24,074 bases of DNA from DASSKO01 sp035690425 (lineage in GTDB: Bacteria; Actinomycetota; Actinomycetes; Propionibacteriales; Nocardioidaceae). The stretch covers positions 1-24,074 of the forward strand of contig DASSKO010000079.1 in assembly GCA_035690425.1 (NCBI GenBank), read 5' to 3'. The stretch's first letter is position 1. Each line of letters starts with the position of its first letter. Of the stretch, positions 15,916-23,014 are shown one piece after another. Made by a program: the position numbers and the translations under genes. The notes under the pieces were generated by a model. That model searched no databases, was not told where the DNA came from, and saw only the letters and a program-made list of their open reading frames with translations.

Positions 15916-17286
15916 GTGAAGTATGTGGACTCCCTCCTCGACCTGGTCGGCAACACCCCGCTGTTGCGTCTGCAGCAGGTGACCGACGACGCCCGCCCCA
16001 CGGTGCTCGCCAAGATCGAGTACCTCAATCCCGGCGGCAGCGTGAAGGACCGGATCGCCGTGCGCATGGTGGAGGCCGCTGAGGCCGACGGCTCGCTGCG
16101 GCCCGGCGGCACCATCGTGGAGCCGACCTCCGGCAACACCGGCGTGGGCCTGGCGATGGTCGCCCAGGCCCGGGGATACCAGTGCGTCTTCGTCTGCCCC
16201 GACAAGGTCAGCGAGGACAAGCGCAACGTGCTCACGGCCTACGGCGCACGGGTCGTGGTGTGCCCGACCGCTGTCGAGCCGGACCATCCCGACTCCTACT
16301 ACTCGGTCTCCGACCGGCTGGTCACCGAGATCGAGGGCGCCTGGAAGCCGAACCAGTACGCCAACGAGAACAATCCGCGCTCCCACTACGAGACGACCGG
16401 GCCGGAGGTCTGGGAGCAGACCGACGGCAAGGTGACTCACTTCGTCGCCGGCGTCGGCACGGGGGGCACGGTCAGCGGTGCCGGGCGCTACCTCAAGGAG
16501 GTCAGCGGCGGCCGGGTGCAGATCGTCGGTGCGGATCCGGAGGGCTCGGTCTACTCCGGCGGCACCGGCCGTCCGTACCTGGTCGAAGGCGTGGGGGAGG
16601 ACTTCTGGCCCGAGACCTACGACAAGCAGATCTGCGACCGGATCATCGCGGTCTCCGACCGCGACTCGTTCGGCACCAGTCGCCGGCTGGCCCGTGAGGA
16701 GGCGCTGCTCGTCGGTGGGTCGTCGGGCATGGCGGCGGCCGCGGCGGTGCGCCTCGCCCATGAGGTCGACGACCCGGCCGCGGTGATCGTCGTACTGCTG
16801 CCGGACGGTGGCCGCGGCTACTTGACCAAGGTCTTCGACGACGCGTGGCTGGCGTCGTACGGCTTCCTTGCTCCCAGGGGCGACCGCACCATCGGCGAGG
16901 TGCTCCGTGGCAAGGCCGGCGAGCTGCCCGCGCTCGTGCACACCCACCCCAACGAGAGCATCGCCGAGGCCGTGCACATCCTGCGCGAGTACGGCGTCTC
17001 GCAGATGCCGGTGGTCCGTGCCGAGCCACCGGTGATGGCCGCCGAGGTGGCCGGGGCCGTGGTGGAGAAGGACCTGCTCGACGCGCTCTACGCCGGGTCG
17101 GCCAGGCTCGCCGACCCGGTGGAGGCGCACATGTCGGCGGCCCTGCCGACCATCGGCTCCGGCGTCCCGGTCGAGCAGGCCATCGTCGCCCTGGAGTCGG
17201 CCGACGCGCTGCTGGTACAGGAGGACGGCAAACCGGTGGGCGTCGTCACCCGCCAGGATCTGCTCGGTTTTCTCTCCAAAGCCTGA
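15916..17286 (+). CDS. cbs: Cystathionine beta-synthase
   Basis: Condenses serine (or a related substrate) with homocysteine to cystathionine using PLP, the first step from homocysteine to cysteine. 456 residues starting at GTG 15916. The catalytic fold-type II domain begins VDSLLDLVGNTPLLRL, with the PLP lysine in GGSVKDR (Lys44). It continues with TSGNTG (Ser72-Gly76) and the phosphate-binding GVGTGGT at 180-185. After about residue 330 come two CBS (Bateman) repeats (THPNESIAEAVHIL..., DPVEAHMSAALPTIGSGVPVEQ, then GVVTRQDLLGF), as in full-length CBS. No heme-binding N-terminal extension is present. O-acetylserine sulfhydrylase is the nearest alternative, but the C-terminal CBS pair and the metB neighbour favour CBS. 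Confidence 0.95.
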   Translation: MKYVDSLLDLVGNTPLLRLQQVTDDARPTVLAKIEYLNPGGSVKDRIAVRMVEAAEADGSLRPGGTIVEPTSGNTGVGLAMVAQARGYQCVFVCPDKVSEDKRNVLTAYGARVVVCPTAVEPDHPDSYYSVSDRLVTEIEGAWKPNQYANENNPRSHYETTGPEVWEQTDGKVTHFVAGVGTGGTVSGAGRYLKEVSGGRVQIVGADPEGSVYSGGTGRPYLVEGVGEDFWPETYDKQICDRIIAVSDRDSFGTSRRLAREEALLVGGSSGMAAAAAVRLAHEVDDPAAVIVVLLPDGGRGYLTKVFDDAWLASYGFLAPRGDRTIGEVLRGKAGELPALVHTHPNESIAEAVHILREYGVSQMPVVRAEPPVMAAEVAGAVVEKDLLDALYAGSARLADPVEAHMSAALPTIGSGVPVEQAIVALESADALLVQEDGKPVGVVTRQDLLGFLSKA

Positions 17287-17306
17287 CGGGCGGGTACCCG
17301 AGCGCT

Positions 17307-17348
17307 GTTTCGGGCCCCGCGCAGACGACGGTGTTGCAGTTTCGGGCC
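17307..17348. repeat. Direct repeat between cbs and msrA
   Basis: GTTTCGGGCC occurs at 17307-17316 and 17339-17348 (32 bp apart), with partly matching flanks (GCTG/GCAG before, CAG after). The repeat lies in the convergent gap of cbs and msrA. No clear terminator hairpin was seen there. Confidence 0.5.
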
Positions 17349-17384
17349 GCACAGGTGCGCCTGCGTCGGGTGGCGCGCGGGTTG

Positions 17385-18026
17385 TCAGCCGATGTTGCAG
17401 GTGACGCCGGTGGCGTGCACCGGGCAGTAGCCGTAGGGGTTCTTGTGCAGGTACTGCTGGTGCTCGGCCTCCGCGAACCAGAAGGCCTCCAGCGGCACGA
17501 TGCTCGTGCTGATCTCGCCGTAGCGCTGGGCCGACAGCGACTGCTGGAAGACGTCGCGCGACTTCTCGGCCTCGGCCTGCTGGTCGGCTGACGTGGTGAG
17601 AATGATCGAGCGGTACTGGGTGCCGACGTCATTGCCCTGCTGCATCCCCTGGGTCGGGTCGTGGTCCTCCCAGAAGGTCTTCAGCAGTTGCGCGTACGAC
17701 ACCTGCGCGGGGTCGTAGACCACCCGCACGACCTCGGCGTGCCCGGTGCGGCCACTGCACACCTGCTCGTAGGTCGGGTTCCTGGTGATCCCGCCGGCGT
17801 ACCCAGCGGCGGTCGACCACACGCCGGGGGTCTGCCAGAACACCTTCTCCGCACCCCAGAAGCAGCCGAGACCGAACACCGCCTCCTCGAAGCCCTCCGG
17901 GACCGCGCCTTCGATCGGGTTGCCGAGCACCGCATGCCGGTCTCCCACCGCAAACGTGCGGGTGTCGCGACCGGGCAGCGCGCTCTCGGCATCGGGCAAC
18001 TGGCTCTTCTCGCGTCCAAACAGCAT
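17385..18026 (-). CDS. msrA: Peptide methionine sulfoxide reductase MsrA
   Basis: Reduces the S-epimer of methionine sulfoxide in proteins and free methionine, using thioredoxin. 213 residues from ATG 18026 (GGA seven bases upstream); an earlier in-frame start at 18050 would add eight residues. The active site GCFWG has Cys55. Then come STAAGYAGGITRNPTYEQVCSGRTGHAEVV, FWEDHDPTQGMQQGNDVGTQYRS and EAEHQQYLHKNPYGYC. The C-terminus carries two more Cys (YCPVHATGVTCNIG) that can act as resolving cysteines. The N-terminal ~45 residues extend beyond the minimal domain, as in E. coli-type MsrA. It lies opposite and between cbs and metB, all concerned with sulfur amino acids. Confidence 0.95.
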   Translation of the reverse strand: MLFGREKSQLPDAESALPGRDTRTFAVGDRHAVLGNPIEGAVPEGFEEAVFGLGCFWGAEKVFWQTPGVWSTAAGYAGGITRNPTYEQVCSGRTGHAEVVRVVYDPAQVSYAQLLKTFWEDHDPTQGMQQGNDVGTQYRSIILTTSADQQAEAEKSRDVFQQSLSAQRYGEISTSIVPLEAFWFAEAEHQQYLHKNPYGYCPVHATGVTCNIG

Positions 18027-18138
18027 GTGGGGTCCAACGCGCCCGTACACGCCCGCATTCCCCGATCCGTCTGTGGTGACCGGGGGTATTCCGCGGAGGC
18101 GGACCGCAGACGAGTCGGGATGGGAGGTGGGTGGCGAC

Positions 18139-18144
18139 TAGCCT
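18139..18144 (+). promoter_or_regulatory. -10 box of metB, leaderless type
   Basis: TAGCCT ends six bases before the ATG at 18151, the same TAnnnT-N6-start layout as cbs. No Shine-Dalgarno sequence precedes the ATG. No -35 match was found. Confidence 0.45.
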
Positions 18145-18150
18145 TCGGGC

Positions 18151-19383
18151 ATGACCAACGCTTCTGCTCACGACCCCGGCCACGACCCCGGCCACGACCC
18201 CGGCCACGACTCCGGCCACGACTCCGGCCACGGCTTCGAGACTCAGGCGATCCACGCCGGCCAGGACCCCGACCCTCGCACCGGCGCGGTCGTGCCCGCG
18301 ATCTATGCCACCAGCACCTACAAGCAGGACGGTGTCGGCGGCCTGCGCGACGGCTACGAGTACTCCCGGACCGCCAACCCCACCCGCAGTGCGCTGGAGG
18401 AGTGCCTGGCAGCGCTGGAGGGTGGCACCCGGGGCTTTGCCTTCTCCAGTGGCATGGCGGCCGAGGACACGTTGTTGCGCGCCGTCTGCAGACCCGGCGA
18501 CCACGTGGTGATCCCCAACGACGCGTACGGCGGCACGTTCCGGCTGTTCGACAAGGTCCTGCAGACGTGGGGGCTGGACTACTCGGTCGCACCCGTGGCC
18601 GATGTCGATGCGGTGCGCAGCGCGGTCGAACCCGGCCGCACCAAGGTGGTGTGGGTCGAGACGCCGACCAACCCGCTGCTGGGTATCGCCGACATCGCCG
18701 CCCTCGCCGAGGTCGCGCAGGAGGCCGGCGCGCTGCTGGTGGTCGACAACACGTTCGCGTCGCCGTACCTGCAGCAGCCCATCGGCCTGGGCGCAGACGT
18801 CGTGGTGCACTCGACCACGAAGTACTGCGGGGGCCACTCCGACGTCGTCGGCGGTGCCCTCGTCGTCGGTGACGCCGGGCTGGCCGAGCAGATCGCCTTC
18901 CACCAGAACTCCGTCGGCGGAGTCGCCGGGCCGTTCGACGCATGGCTGACCCTGCGTGGGCTGAAGACCCTCGGCGTGCGGATGGACCGGCACTGCGACA
19001 ACGCCGAGCGGGTGGTGGAGTTCCTGGGCAGCCGGCCGGAGGTCACGCAGATCATCTACCCAGGGCTGGGTTCACACCCGGGGCACGTGGTCGCGGCCGG
19101 GCAGATGAAGCGCTTCGGCGGCATGGTGTCGTTCCGCCACCGCGACGGCGAGCAGGCTGCGGTCGACGTGTGCAACGCGGCCCGCATCTTCGTCCTCGGG
19201 GAGTCACTCGGCGGCGTCGAGTCGCTGATCGAGCACCCCGGGCGGATGACGCACGCCTCCGCCGCCGGATCTGCCCTAGAGGTGCCGGCCGACCTCGTCC
19301 GGCTGTCCGTGGGCATCGAGACGGTCGACGACCTGCTCGCCGATCTCGCACAGGCGTTCGACGCTGCCAACAGCGGCCGGTGA
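18151..19383 (+). CDS. metB: Cystathionine gamma-synthase family enzyme with His-rich N-terminus
   Basis: PLP enzyme of the Cys/Met metabolism family. As gamma-synthase it joins an activated homoserine to cysteine to form cystathionine; gamma-lyase or sulfhydrylase activity cannot be excluded. 410 residues. The body is typical: ETQAIHAGQDPDPRTGAVVPAIYATSTY, EYSRTANPTR (PLP phosphate region), FSSGMAAEDTLL, VVWVETPTNPLL, VVDNTFASPYLQQP, the Lys224 signature HSTTKYCGGHSDVVGG, and LGESLGGVESLIEHP. Odd feature: residues 7-27 are five near-perfect HDPG/HDSG units encoded by 12-bp DNA repeats, absent from the classic enzyme and apt to bind metal ions (inference). The start codon follows a -10-like box. 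The stop overlaps the GTG of the next gene (GTGA), so the two are translated together. Confidence 0.93.
   Translation: MTNASAHDPGHDPGHDPGHDSGHDSGHGFETQAIHAGQDPDPRTGAVVPAIYATSTYKQDGVGGLRDGYEYSRTANPTRSALEECLAALEGGTRGFAFSSGMAAEDTLLRAVCRPGDHVVIPNDAYGGTFRLFDKVLQTWGLDYSVAPVADVDAVRSAVEPGRTKVVWVETPTNPLLGIADIAALAEVAQEAGALLVVDNTFASPYLQQPIGLGADVVVHSTTKYCGGHSDVVGGALVVGDAGLAEQIAFHQNSVGGVAGPFDAWLTLRGLKTLGVRMDRHCDNAERVVEFLGSRPEVTQIIYPGLGSHPGHVVAAGQMKRFGGMVSFRHRDGEQAAVDVCNAARIFVLGESLGGVESLIEHPGRMTHASAAGSALEVPADLVRLSVGIETVDDLLADLAQAFDAANSGR
18169..18228 (+). repeat. Five 12-bp tandem repeats in the metB 5' end
   Basis: CACGACCCCGGC occurs three times (18169-18204), followed by CACGACTCCGGC twice (18205-18228). 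In frame this encodes His-Asp-Pro/Ser-Gly repeats. The unit length and uniform codons suggest recent slippage growth. Confidence 0.85.
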
Positions 19384-20765
19384 CCGAGCTCGCCTGCTGC
19401 GTCGACTTCGGCTCGACGTACACCAAGGCGGCTCTCGTCGACCTGGCCGGCGGCGGCTTGGTGGGCAGCGCGACACATCGCACCACCGTCGACACCGACG
19501 TACTCGACGGCTGGGACGCTTGTCTGGATCAGCTCGCAGCCGCTGACCGCGCTGCCAGGTCGGCGCCCGTGGTCGCTTGCTCCTCCGCCGGTGGGGGCCT
19601 GCGGATCGCCGTTGTGGGCAACGAGGAGCTGGTCACCGCCGAGGCCGGCCGCAGGGTCGCGCTGTCTAGCGGCGGCCGGGTCGTCGCCGTCGTCTCCGGT
19701 GGGCTGTCCAGCACCGGGTACGCCGCGGTGCGGGCCGCCGACCCCGACGTCGTGCTGCTGGTCGGGGGCACCGACGGCGGCAACGCCGAGACCATGCTCG
19801 ACGCCGCGGCGACGCTGGCCGCGCACGAGTGGGCCGCGCCGGTCGTCGTCGCCGGCAACGTCGACGTCCAGCCCGACGTCGCCGACCTGCTGGCCGGCGC
19901 GGGCACGCCCCATGTGCGCACCGACAACGTCGTTCCCCGGATCGGTGTGCTGCGCCCGGACGGGGCGCGGGCGGCGATCCGCGAGATGTTCGTCAACCAC
20001 GTCATCGGTGGCAAGCAGCTGTCGCGGCGCGCCGACTTCACCGCGATGGTCCACGGCGCCACACCCGACGTGGTGCTCACCGCAGTGGAAGTGATCGCCC
20101 AGCACGTCGGTGACGTCGCCGTGGTGGACGTCGGCGGCGCCACCACCGACGTGCACTCGGTGGTCGAGGTCGACCCCGAGGATGCCGGGCTGGGCCGGCA
20201 GGTGGTGGCCGCCGTGCCCGTCAGCCGGACGGTCGAGGGGGACCTTGGCATGCGCTGGAGCGCCGTCGACACGGTCCGAGCCGGCGACGAGGCCGGTCTG
20301 GTCACGTCCGCCGAGCTGCACGGCCTGCGCGACGCCGCGCACCGGCGGCATACCGACCCCGCTCTGCTGCCCGGTACGCCCGCAGAGCACCGGCACGATC
20401 GCCGGTTGGCCGAGATCGCGGTCGGAGTGGCGCTGCGTCGCCACGGCGGTCGCCAGCAGGTCAGTTTCGGTCCCGACGGCCGGCTTGTCGAGCGCAACGG
20501 TAAGGACCTGCGCGAGGTCGGGCTGCTGATCGGATCTGGCGGCGTGCTGCGTCACCACGCGCCCGACGCGGGGCACGATGTGCTCAGGTCTGCGTGTGGG
20601 GAGCACATCGCAGGTGGATGGCTGCTGCCACGCGACCCGCGGATCGTGGTCGATCGCGACTATGTGCTGGCGGCCGTCGGTCTGCTCGCTGACGAGCACC
20701 CGCAGGCCGCCGTGGCGCTGCTGGCGCCGCTGCTGGAGGGGCGGACCGTGGAGACGGGGCGATGA
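19380..20765 (+). CDS. glmL: GlmL/MutL-type ASKHA protein (glutamate mutase accessory family)
   Basis: 461 residues starting at GTG 19380, overlapping the metB stop as GTGA; in-frame sequence upstream is antisense-like and is not part of it. ASKHA-type ATPase motifs: phosphate-1 loop CCVDFGSTYTKAALVDL at 6-22, VVACSSAGGGLRI, VVLLVGGTDGGNAE, and phosphate-2 loop VAVVDVGGATTDVHSV. It continues with ERNGKDLREVGLLIGSGGVLRHH. These blocks match the MutL/GlmL family, found beside B12-dependent carbon-skeleton mutases and aminomutases and thought to help maintain the holoenzyme (known context, mechanism less sure). No mutase subunit or B12 gene lies in this window. The coupling to metB is unusual and hints at a different client or a distant mutase. 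Confidence 0.85.
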   Translation: MTELACCVDFGSTYTKAALVDLAGGGLVGSATHRTTVDTDVLDGWDACLDQLAAADRAARSAPVVACSSAGGGLRIAVVGNEELVTAEAGRRVALSSGGRVVAVVSGGLSSTGYAAVRAADPDVVLLVGGTDGGNAETMLDAAATLAAHEWAAPVVVAGNVDVQPDVADLLAGAGTPHVRTDNVVPRIGVLRPDGARAAIREMFVNHVIGGKQLSRRADFTAMVHGATPDVVLTAVEVIAQHVGDVAVVDVGGATTDVHSVVEVDPEDAGLGRQVVAAVPVSRTVEGDLGMRWSAVDTVRAGDEAGLVTSAELHGLRDAAHRRHTDPALLPGTPAEHRHDRRLAEIAVGVALRRHGGRQQVSFGPDGRLVERNGKDLREVGLLIGSGGVLRHHAPDAGHDVLRSACGEHIAGGWLLPRDPRIVVDRDYVLAAVGLLADEHPQAAVALLAPLLEGRTVETGR

Positions 20766-20815
20766 GCACGACGGTGCCGCCGGGCGTCAGGTGTCCGACG
20801 GGCAGCTCCGGAGCG

Positions 20816-22408
20816 TCAGGCCGAGTCGGTCGATGCTCCGGTGGCGGCCTGGGCGACCGGCTCCTCAGGAGTCGACGGCCCCGCGGCCGGGCCACGGGCG
20901 CCCAATGGCCGCTCCTTGATGAACCAGGCGACGACGAACGCCACGACCATCAGCGGTACGCCGGTGAGGAAGGCCTCGCCGATCGACAGCGAGAACGCCT
21001 CGATGACACGTTCACGGATCGCCGGGGGCAGCCCGCGGATCGCCGTCAGGTCGTTGGTGTCCGGCATGGCCGATGCCGCCGTGCCCGGCAGCTGGCCCAG
21101 GTGCGCGGCGACCCGGCTGGTGATGATCGCGCCGAACACCGCGGTGCCGAACGACCCACCCATCTGCCGGAAAAAGGTCACCGAGCTGGTGGCCGAGCCC
21201 ATGTGCCGACGGTCGACGGTGTTCTGCACCACGGTCACCAGCACCTGCATCTGCAGGCCGAGGCCGGCACCGAGCAGGTACATCGCGATGGCCGCCTGCC
21301 AGTAGGGGCTGGCGCTGTCGAGCTGACCGAAGGTCACCAGCGCGACGACCATGACCACGGCAGCAGCGATCGGGAACACCTTGTAGCGCCCGGTGCGCGA
21401 CATGAGCTGGCCGGCGGAGATCGAGGTCGAGAAGATGCCGACCACCATCGGCAGCATCGCCAGGCCGGACTCCGTCGGGCTCATCCCCATCACCACCTGG
21501 AGATACATCGGGATGAAGATGAAGGCGCCGAACATCACGAACCCGGTGATCAGCGTGTAGACGATGCTCAGCGAGAAGACGCTGTCACGGAAGAGCTCGA
21601 GCGGGATGATCGGCTCACTTGCCCGTGACTCCACCAGCACGAACAGGCCGACCAGCACCGCGCCGGCGACCAACAAGGCGATGGCCGTCGCCGACCCCCA
21701 CCCGTAGTCCGGTCCGGCCCACGCGGTGTAAAGCAGCAGCGACGTCACCGCCGCGACGACCGTCGCCGCCCCCAGGTAGTCGATGCGGTGGTCGCGCCGC
21801 ACCACCGGCATCTTCAGCGCCATCGAGGTCACGACCAGGGCCGCGATGCCGATGGGCACGTTGATGAAGAAGATCCAGCGCCAGCCCGGCCCCTCGGTGA
21901 AGCCACCACCGAGGACCGGCCCGAGCACGCTGCTGGTCCCGAAGACGACGCCGAAGTAGCCCTGGTAGCGCCCCCGCTCCCGCGGCGGGATCACGTCACC
22001 GATGATCGCCAGCGCCAGCGCGAACAGCCCGCCGCCGCCCAGACCCTGCACGGCGCGGAAGGCGATCAGCTGCTCGATGTTCTGCGCCACTCCGGACAGC
22101 ATCGAGCCGAGGATGAAGATGATGATCGCGGTCTGGAACATCGGGCGCCGGCCGTAGAGGTCGGAGATCTTCCCCCACAACGGCACACCCGCGGTCGAGG
22201 TGAGCAGGTACGACGTGACGACCCAGGAGAGCTTGTCCAGCCCGCCCAGGTCACTGGTGATGGCCGGCAGCGCGGTGCCGAGGACACTCTGGTCGAGCGC
22301 GGCCAGGAACATGCCGGCCATCAGCCCGCCCAGCACCACGAGGATCTGCCGGTGGCTCAGGTAACCGTCGCTGTCCGGCACCTGGGCAGCCGGGGTGTGG
22401 CGGCTCAT
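20816..22408 (-). CDS. DHA2 family (EmrB/QacA) drug efflux transporter
   Basis: 530 residues. The start is ATG 22408; this ATG overlaps the stop of the MarR gene (ATGA), while longer in-frame starts would intrude into that gene. Proton-driven multidrug antiporter of the major facilitator superfamily, with about 14 spans. Motif D1-like LAALDQSVLGTALPAI lies in the first span, motif A LWGKISDLYGRRPMF follows the second, and motif C (GPVLGGGFTEGPGWRWIFFINVPIG) includes the DHA2-typical WRWIFFINVP. The later spans (FSLSIVYTLITGFVMFGAFIFIPMYLQ, GLQMQVLVTVVQN) are intact. The cytoplasmic C-terminal tail is short, Pro/Ala-rich. Its specific drug cannot be read. Co-transcription with the MarR gene predicts induction by the exported compound. 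Confidence 0.95.
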   Translation of the reverse strand: MSRHTPAAQVPDSDGYLSHRQILVVLGGLMAGMFLAALDQSVLGTALPAITSDLGGLDKLSWVVTSYLLTSTAGVPLWGKISDLYGRRPMFQTAIIIFILGSMLSGVAQNIEQLIAFRAVQGLGGGGLFALALAIIGDVIPPRERGRYQGYFGVVFGTSSVLGPVLGGGFTEGPGWRWIFFINVPIGIAALVVTSMALKMPVVRRDHRIDYLGAATVVAAVTSLLLYTAWAGPDYGWGSATAIALLVAGAVLVGLFVLVESRASEPIIPLELFRDSVFSLSIVYTLITGFVMFGAFIFIPMYLQVVMGMSPTESGLAMLPMVVGIFSTSISAGQLMSRTGRYKVFPIAAAVVMVVALVTFGQLDSASPYWQAAIAMYLLGAGLGLQMQVLVTVVQNTVDRRHMGSATSSVTFFRQMGGSFGTAVFGAIITSRVAAHLGQLPGTAASAMPDTNDLTAIRGLPPAIRERVIEAFSLSIGEAFLTGVPLMVVAFVVAWFIKERPLGARGPAAGPSTPEEPVAQAATGASTDSA

Positions 22409-22857
22409 CGAGCGCCTTCGGGGTCGAGAATGTGGTCGAGGTCGTCGGTGAACCGGCTGGCGAAGGCGGCGAACGCATGCACGTCGGCCTCCGGCCACTG
22501 TGCCAGCACCTGGGCGATCTGGTCACGCCGACGCTGCCGGCCCTGCTCCAGCGCCTTGTGGCCGGTGTCCGTCCCACGGACCCGTGCCGCACGCCGATCG
22601 TCGGGGTCGTCGGTGCGCTCGACCAGGCCACGGTCCTCGAGCTGCCGGACGTGTCGGCTGACGGTGGAGGCGTCCAGGTGCAGCTTGGCAGCGAGATCGG
22701 ACAGTCGCAGGTCGCCGTGGCACTGCAGCATATGCAGGACCGGCCAGCTGCCGACGTCGACCTCGTCACCGGTCTGGCGCTTCCGCATCATCCGGCCGAG
22801 CTGCGCCGCAAACAGGTAGACGGCCTCTTCCGGGGAGGCCGGCGAGCTTGGTTGCAT
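22405..22857 (-). CDS. MarR family transcriptional regulator
   Basis: 150 residues starting at ATG 22857. A dimeric winged-helix repressor: VLHMLQCHGDLRLSDLAAKLHLDASTVSRHVRQLEDRGLVERTDDPDDRRAARV shows helices, recognition helix (STVSRHVRQLEDRG) and wing (DPDDRRAARV) in the expected order, with dimer helices at both ends. No ribosome site is seen. A TATGCT ends six bases upstream, so the mRNA is probably leaderless. A 13-bp palindrome spans the start codon and is a likely autoregulatory site. It overlaps the downstream transporter gene by 4 bp, a standard repressor-pump operon. Ligand unknown. Confidence 0.94.
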   Translation of the reverse strand: MQPSSPASPEEAVYLFAAQLGRMMRKRQTGDEVDVGSWPVLHMLQCHGDLRLSDLAAKLHLDASTVSRHVRQLEDRGLVERTDDPDDRRAARVRGTDTGHKALEQGRQRRRDQIAQVLAQWPEADVHAFAAFASRFTDDLDHILDPEGAR

Positions 22858-22864
22858 GCTGCAA
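22852..22864. promoter_or_regulatory. Candidate MarR operator
   Basis: TTGCA-tgc-TGCAA is a perfect inverted repeat covering the predicted transcription start and the start codon of the MarR gene, ending at the -10 box. A bound dimer would block the promoter. Confidence 0.5.
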
Positions 22865-22893
22865 GCATACGCTTAACTGCGTGGCCCATGCAA
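22864..22893 (-). promoter_or_regulatory. Promoter of the MarR-efflux operon
   Basis: On the minus strand TTGCAT (22888-22893) and TATGCT (22864-22869) are 18 bp apart. The start point falls at or next to the A of the ATG at 22857. Confidence 0.5.
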
Positions 22894-22917
22894 ATTTACT
22901 GGGAACGATTGTGCCAC

Positions 22918-22958
22918 CTCGCGAGAGGAGGGCAGCAGCAACTCTGGCGCCTCGCGAG
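22918..22958. repeat. Twin CTCGCGAG palindromes in the marR-phoD gap
   Basis: The perfect 8-bp palindrome CTCGCGAG occurs at 22918-22925 and 22951-22958, 33 bp apart (about three helical turns). The positions suit a pair of sites for one dimeric regulator of the PhoD-like gene or of the MarR operon. Confidence 0.4.
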
Positions 22959-23014
22959 CGGGTGGAGAGGAGCCTTTCCGCGCACGCCGGGCACGTTGCA
23001 GGTAGAACTGTCGG

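Noticed and set aside
18169..18228. Tandem 12-bp repeats as a CRISPR-like array
   Set aside because: The units are contiguous, with no spacers, and are in frame within metB; no cas gene is present.
18942..19379. Possible longer N-terminus of the GlmL-type protein
   Set aside because: The in-frame extension lies inside metB in another frame and shows no ASKHA sequence; the phosphate-1 loop begins right after GTG 19380.
20762..21628. Open frame starting ATGA-overlapped with the GlmL stop
   Set aside because: The start is tempting, but from 20816 on it is antisense to the efflux pump. The residues before that (MSTTVPPGVRCPTGSSGA) match nothing known.
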